Shown here: one piece after another, positions 60,399 through 64,000 of the stretch
Layout of the letters: every line of letters starts with the position of its first letter
How positions within the stretch are numbered: position 1 is the first letter of the stretch
NCBI RefSeq assembly: GCF_900108315.1
Contig: NZ_FNVB01000002.1
Location: 434,001-498,000 of the forward strand
Direction: 5' to 3'
DNA: 64,000 nucleotides
Source of the DNA: Saccharopolyspora kobensis
Lineage (GTDB): Bacteria > Actinomycetota > Actinomycetes > Mycobacteriales > Pseudonocardiaceae
Program-made: the position numbers and the translations under genes
The notes under the pieces: generated by a model
The model's database searches: none
What the model saw: the letters and a program-made list of their open reading frames with translations, nothing else
Told to the model about the DNA's origin: nothing

Positions 60399-61934
60399 TT
60401 ACGACGACGCGTAGCGCGCCTTGAGCTTTCCCTTGACGAGCTTTCCGGTGGGAGTGCGCGGCAGCTCGTCGGCGAAGTCCACGCTGCGCGGCACCTTGTA
60501 GTGCGCGACGCGCTGCCTGGCGTAGTCGAGGATCTCCCGCTCCAGCTCCGGGCCCGGTCGCGCGCCGGGCGCCGGTTGCACGACGGCCTTGACCGATTCG
60601 CCCATCTCCTCGTCGGGCACCCCGAACACCGCGACGTCGAGGATGGCCGGGTGCAGCACCAGCACGTCCTCGACCTCCTGCGGGTAGATGTTCACCCCGC
60701 CTGAGATGATCATGAAGGCCTTGCGGTCGGTGAGGAACAGGAAGCCGTCGTCGTCCAGGTAACCCAGATCGCCCACGGTGGCCCAGTTCGGGTGCTCCGG
60801 GTGCTTGGCCGACCTGGTCTTGTCCGCGTCCCCCAGGTACTCGAAGGGGATCTCGTCGCGTCCGAAGTAGACGGTGCCGATCTCGCCGCTGGGCAGTTCG
60901 CCGCCCGCCTCGTCGCAGACGTGCACCTCGCCGAGGATCGCGCGGCCGACCGAGCCCGGTCTCTCCAGCCACTGCGCGGAATCGATCAGCGTCATGCCGA
61001 TGCCCTCGGTGGAGGCGTAGTACTCCTGCAGGATCGGCCCCCACCACTCGATCATCGCCCGCTTGACCTCCACCGGGCAGGGCGCGGCGGCGTGCACCGC
61101 CATCCGGTGGCCGCTCAGGTCGTAGCGCTGCCGGACTTCCTCGTCCAGCTTGAGCATCCGGACGAACATCGTCGGAACCCACTGGCTGTGCGTGACGCCG
61201 TGGCGCTCGATCGCCCGCAGCGCGCCTTCCGCGTCGAACCGCTCCATCATCACCACGGTGCCGCCGATCGCCTGCACCGCGGCGCAGTACCGCAGCGGTG
61301 CCGCGTGGTAGACCGGCGCCGGAGAGAGGTAGACGGTGTCCTGGTCGAAACCGTAGAAGCCGCGCAGCAGGTCGACCAGCACGTTCCCGGGTTCGTGCAC
61401 CTGGCGATCGGGCAGGTTCGGCTTGATCCCCTTGGGCCGCCCGGTGGTTCCCGAGGAGTACAGCAGGTCCGCGCCGCAGGGCTGCGCGGTGGGCACCTCC
61501 GCCGACGCCGAGGCCAGCGCCCGCTCGTAGTCGTCGAAGCCCGGCACGTCACCGCCGAAGGCCAGCCGGAGCCCGGCGGCCGGGACCTCGCCGGCGACGG
61601 CCTCGGCGAGTTCGCCCAGCCCGGCCGACACCAGCAGCGCGCTGGCCCCGGAATCGTTGACGATGTAGGCGACTTCAGCGGGTTGCAGGTGGCTGTTGAC
61701 CGCGCACAGGTACATGCCCGAGCGCAGTGCGGCCCAGTAGATCTCGAACGCCTGCGGCGAGTTGTCGCTGAGCAGCGCGATCACGTCGCCCTTGCCCAGC
61801 CCGGCGGAGCGCAGCAGGTTGGCCAGCCGCAGCGACCGCTCGTCGAGCTCTCGATAGGTCAGGCTCCGACCGGACCCGGCCATGATCAGCGCCGGGCGGT
61901 CGGGATGGGTAGCAGCGTGGATTCCTGGGTACAT
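60399..61934 (-). CDS. AMP-forming acyl-CoA synthetase (FadD13-like)
   Basis: A 511-residue ANL ligase. SSGTTGRPKGIKP is the ATP-binding motif, YYASTEGIGMTLI the acid-specific region, and TVGDLGYLDDDGFLFLTDRKAFMI and PRTPTGKLVKGKLKAR the C-terminal hinge and catalytic lysine blocks. The family activates medium or long chain acids. ATG 61934 follows AGGAGGAG. It lies between a thioesterase and an F420-type enzyme in one direction, giving a catabolic operon with the first gene being the crotonase at 63384. Confidence 0.92.
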   Translation of the reverse strand: MYPGIHAATHPDRPALIMAGSGRSLTYRELDERSLRLANLLRSAGLGKGDVIALLSDNSPQAFEIYWAALRSGMYLCAVNSHLQPAEVAYIVNDSGASALLVSAGLGELAEAVAGEVPAAGLRLAFGGDVPGFDDYERALASASAEVPTAQPCGADLLYSSGTTGRPKGIKPNLPDRQVHEPGNVLVDLLRGFYGFDQDTVYLSPAPVYHAAPLRYCAAVQAIGGTVVMMERFDAEGALRAIERHGVTHSQWVPTMFVRMLKLDEEVRQRYDLSGHRMAVHAAAPCPVEVKRAMIEWWGPILQEYYASTEGIGMTLIDSAQWLERPGSVGRAILGEVHVCDEAGGELPSGEIGTVYFGRDEIPFEYLGDADKTRSAKHPEHPNWATVGDLGYLDDDGFLFLTDRKAFMIISGGVNIYPQEVEDVLVLHPAILDVAVFGVPDEEMGESVKAVVQPAPGARPGPELEREILDYARQRVAHYKVPRSVDFADELPRTPTGKLVKGKLKARYASS

Positions 61935-61967
61935 GCGGCTCCTCCTTGAACCATCGGCACCCGCTGA

Positions 61968-62627
61968 TCACCTCGCCAGGCGCGCCAACTCCCCGAACAG
62001 CCGCTGGGCCTGCTCGGCGCTGGGCACCACGAAGACGCCCTCGGCCTCCACCAGGACGGTTTCCGGGTCCTCCTCGGTGCTGATCGTGGCGACCGATTCG
62101 GTCCACCGCCCGTCGACCCGCACCACCTGGCCGACGACGCGCAGCGGCGTCTCCAGCGGCACCGGCCGCCGGTAGCGCAGGTCGAGCTTGACCGTCATGC
62201 CGTGCTTGCCGCGGGTGGAGTGCGCGTGGCCGAGGATCTGGTCCAGCAGCAGGGCGCTGATCCCGCCGTGCCCGTAGCTGGGCGGGCCCTCGTAGGTCAG
62301 GCCGAGCGTGCACCGGCCGATCGCGGTGCCGTCGACGATCTCCACCTCCATCGGCGGAGCGATCGGATTGCCCGGGCCGGACGCCGGGTTGTACATCCGG
62401 CGCGCCCGCTGCCCGCCGTCGACGGCGGCCGGTTCGCCGCGCTCGCGGCGGGCCGCGTCCAGCGGCGGGACCAGCGCGCGGACCTGCTCGGCGATCTCGG
62501 TCAGGGTCGCGGCGTCGACCTCCGTGGCCACCGCGGCACCGGTCAGTTCGCGCAGCGCGGCACCGAGCTCCCGCGCGGCCCGGCGGCGCTGCGCCAGGTC
62601 GTCCTCGACTGCCACCGGATCACTCAC
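61968..62627 (-). CDS. PaaI-type acyl-CoA thioesterase
   Basis: A 219-residue hotdog-fold protein. YEGPPSYGHGGISALLLDQILGH is the PaaI signature with its active-site Asp/Gly region, followed by VKLDLRYRRPVPLE. It should hydrolyse acyl-CoA thioesters, rescuing CoA from dead-end intermediates. The N-terminal 70 residues are extra and helical. The GTG at 62627 overlaps the preceding crotonase stop by eight bases. It is followed after 33 bp by the acyl-CoA ligase gene, so hydrolysis and activation of the same acid are encoded together. Confidence 0.87.
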   Translation of the reverse strand: MSDPVAVEDDLAQRRRAARELGAALRELTGAAVATEVDAATLTEIAEQVRALVPPLDAARRERGEPAAVDGGQRARRMYNPASGPGNPIAPPMEVEIVDGTAIGRCTLGLTYEGPPSYGHGGISALLLDQILGHAHSTRGKHGMTVKLDLRYRRPVPLETPLRVVGQVVRVDGRWTESVATISTEEDPETVLVEAEGVFVVPSAEQAQRLFGELARLAR

Positions 62628-63384
62628 CCCGCCAGACCGGCTTGCGCTTCTCGGCGAAGGCCAGCGCGCCTTCCTGGGCGTCGGCGGAGGTGAACACCGG
62701 CGCGGAGATGGCGGCCTGCTCGGCGAAGGCCTCCGCGTCGGTCCAGCGCACCGCGCCGGAGACGATCTGCTTGGTGGCGCGGACGGCCAGCGGGCCGTTC
62801 ACCGCCACGCGCGCGGCCAGCTCCCGCGCCCCGGCCAGCGCCTCGCCCGGTTCGGTGAGCCGGTTGACCAGCCCGTGCGCGTGGGCGACCTCGGCGGTCA
62901 GCGGATCGCCGGTGAGCGCGACCTCCATCGCCAGCTGGTACGGCAACGTCCTGGGCAGCCGGAGCAGGCCGCCCGCGGCGGCGACCAGGCCGCGCTTGAC
63001 CTCGGGCAGGCCGAACTTCGCCTCCCGGGAGGCCACGATCAGGTCGCAGCTGAGCGCCAGCTCGCAGCCGCCGGCCAGCGCCCAGCCCTCGACCGCGGCG
63101 AGCAGCGGCTTCGACGGAGGGCTCTCGGTGAGCCCGCCGAAGCCGCGTCCAGGGATGGAGGGCCGTTCGCCGCGGGTGAAGGCCTTGAGGTCCATGCCCG
63201 CGCAGAAGGTGCCGCCCGCGCCCGTGAGGATGCCGATGACCACGTCGGAGCGCGCTTCCAGCTCGTCGACGGCGGCGGCCAGCCCCTCGGCGACGGAGCG
63301 GTCCACCGCGTTGCGGGCCTCGGGCCGGTTGATCGTGATGACGGCGACGCCGTCGGCGATCTCGGTCAGGACGCTGTCACCCAC
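62620..63384 (-). CDS. Enoyl-CoA hydratase
   Basis: A 254-residue crotonase of canonical type. FCAGMDLKAF, GWALAGGCELALSCD and FGLPEVKRGLVAAAGG are the signature segments. Unlike the other three crotonases in this window it keeps both catalytic Glu (GGCELAL and GLPEVKR), so hydration of trans-2-enoyl-CoA to 3-hydroxyacyl-CoA is expected. GTG 63384 follows GGAGGAG. It is the first gene of the thioesterase/ligase/F420-enzyme operon. Confidence 0.9.
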   Translation of the reverse strand: MGDSVLTEIADGVAVITINRPEARNAVDRSVAEGLAAAVDELEARSDVVIGILTGAGGTFCAGMDLKAFTRGERPSIPGRGFGGLTESPPSKPLLAAVEGWALAGGCELALSCDLIVASREAKFGLPEVKRGLVAAAGGLLRLPRTLPYQLAMEVALTGDPLTAEVAHAHGLVNRLTEPGEALAGARELAARVAVNGPLAVRATKQIVSGAVRWTDAEAFAEQAAISAPVFTSADAQEGALAFAEKRKPVWRGE

Positions 63385-63521
63385 GCTGCATCTCCTCCGG
63401 GCTCGGGCCAGGGCGGGCCCCAGTATCGCCCGCCACGCCGCCCAGGTCCAGACCGACCGGCCGGTATGATTCAGACCGAACCGCGCACGCACTGATAGCC
63501 CCGATCAATGAGCGGAGTCCC

Positions 63522-63533
63522 GCCCGATCGGGC
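63522..63533. promoter_or_regulatory. 12-bp palindrome next to a possible leaderless promoter
   Basis: GCCCGATCGGGC is followed by TACGCT (63535-63540), a possible -10 element seven bases before the VOC-protein ATG at 63548. This would give a leaderless message and an operator overlapping the promoter. Confidence 0.35.
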
Positions 63534-63547
63534 CTACGCTCGCACGC

Positions 63548-63970
63548 ATGATCCAGAACTCGCCGACCGCGCTGCTGCCGATCCTGCACTACGACGACAC
63601 GCGGGCCGCCGTGCGCTTCCTCGTCGACGTCCTCGGCTTCCGGGAGGCGCTGGTGGCCACCGACGACGAAGGCGACGTCGTGCACGCCGAGCTGGCGTGG
63701 CCCGGTGGCGGGGCGCTGGTGCTGGGCGGCACCAAGCACGTCGACAGCGTGCACGGCGGGATGCGCGCGGGCAGCAACGCGATCTACCTCGGCAGCGATG
63801 AGGTGGACGCCGTCCACCAGCGCGTGCTCGCCGCCGGCGGTGAGGTGCTGGAAGCGCCGCACCACGCCCGGTTCGGCTCCGGGGCGAGCTCCTACACGCT
63901 GACGGTGCGCGATCCCGAGGGCAACCTCTGGACGTTCGGCACCTACCGCAGCGCAGCGGGTGGCTCGTGA
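63548..63970 (+). CDS. VOC-family (glyoxalase/bleomycin resistance-like) protein
   Basis: A 140-residue vicinal-oxygen-chelate protein of about the size of one glyoxalase I monomer. ILHYDDTRAAVRFLVDVLGF is the first beta-alpha module, and LTVRDPEGNLWTFGTY is the C-terminal metal-binding block. Such proteins are dioxygenases, isomerases, or binders of drugs. No ribosome-binding site is seen, and a TACGCT -10-like element lies close upstream. Its TGA overlaps a GTG (GTGA), so another coupled gene starts at 63967. Confidence 0.85.
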   Translation: MIQNSPTALLPILHYDDTRAAVRFLVDVLGFREALVATDDEGDVVHAELAWPGGGALVLGGTKHVDSVHGGMRAGSNAIYLGSDEVDAVHQRVLAAGGEVLEAPHHARFGSGASSYTLTVRDPEGNLWTFGTYRSAAGGS

Positions 63971-64000
63971 GCAGCGGTGGGCGTTCGTACTCTGCCGGGG
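63967..64000 (+). CDS. Start of a gene cut by the window edge
   Basis: GTG 63967 overlaps the VOC-protein stop by four bases (GTGA) and opens a frame reading VSSGGRSYSAG to the end of the window. The coupled arrangement is common here, so a real gene is plausible, but only eleven codons are visible and no function can be assigned. Confidence 0.3.
   Translation, partial: MSSGGRSYSAG

Overview
The window is high-GC actinobacterial chromosome (about 70% G+C by eye, with GTG and TTG starts, ATGA/GTGA stop-start overlaps and GGAGG ribosome-binding sites). The gene set (korAB, an Asp8-type nsrR with hmp, a DtxR/IdeR-type iron box, an F420-type luciferase-like oxidoreductase, many FadD/FadE/crotonase paralogues) suggests a Pseudonocardiaceae-type soil actinomycete, possibly Saccharopolyspora. 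The genus is inference only. No rRNA, tRNA, CRISPR array, integrase, transposase or phage gene was seen.

Left part (1-16.8 kb): the end of an acyl-CoA ligase gene, a secreted GH2 glycosidase with an exported aldose-epimerase-like protein, an iron-regulated siderophore-binding lipoprotein, an epoxide-hydrolase-like enzyme, an esterase-like lipoprotein, a nitric-oxide defence operon (nsrR-hmp-membrane protein) with a visible operator, a regulator/glycosyltransferase block (LuxR regulator, GT4, soluble histidine kinase, LuxR regulator), and a LacI-controlled nucleoside hydrolase/MFS operon.

16.8-27.9 kb: a nine-gene minus-strand exopolysaccharide locus. In transcription order it encodes a NodB deacetylase, nucleotide-sugar dehydrogenase, ATP-grasp ligase, flavoprotein, polyprenyl-phosphate sugar transferase, GT4, sugar epimerase, membrane-anchored GH18 and processive GT2. 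No flippase, polymerase or chain-length regulator lies in the window.

28-48.6 kb: a YtcJ-like amidohydrolase, a MarR/cupin pair, an imine-reductase-like enzyme, a frameshifted luciferase-like gene, a GH114-like lipoprotein, korAB, an iodotyrosine-deiodinase-like nitroreductase, a flavin disulfide reductase, a PAS-PAS-GGDEF protein, a peptidase, and an IclR/OPT-transporter/M29-type peptidase operon next to a GntR regulator. 48.7-63.4 kb is a CoA-thioester catabolic region: four crotonases with different active sites, three acyl-CoA ligases of two types, a paired acyl-CoA dehydrogenase, a thioesterase, an F420-type enzyme and an MFS exporter.

The most unusual signal is not a gene. Four loci (6042-6182, 27001-27145, 39655-39801, 42471-42520) carry long AT-rich palindromes built on a TTTCAAT(T/G)GAAA core. 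At three loci two such palindromes flank a GC-rich GTCGGCGTGTCGG-type hairpin. Each lies 10-26 bp beyond a stop codon, and none matches a repeat family I know. A second intergenic repeat of about 95 bp occurs upstream of two unrelated minus-strand genes. Ordinary GC-rich terminator hairpins sit at other convergent gene ends, so the AT-rich elements are a distinct class.
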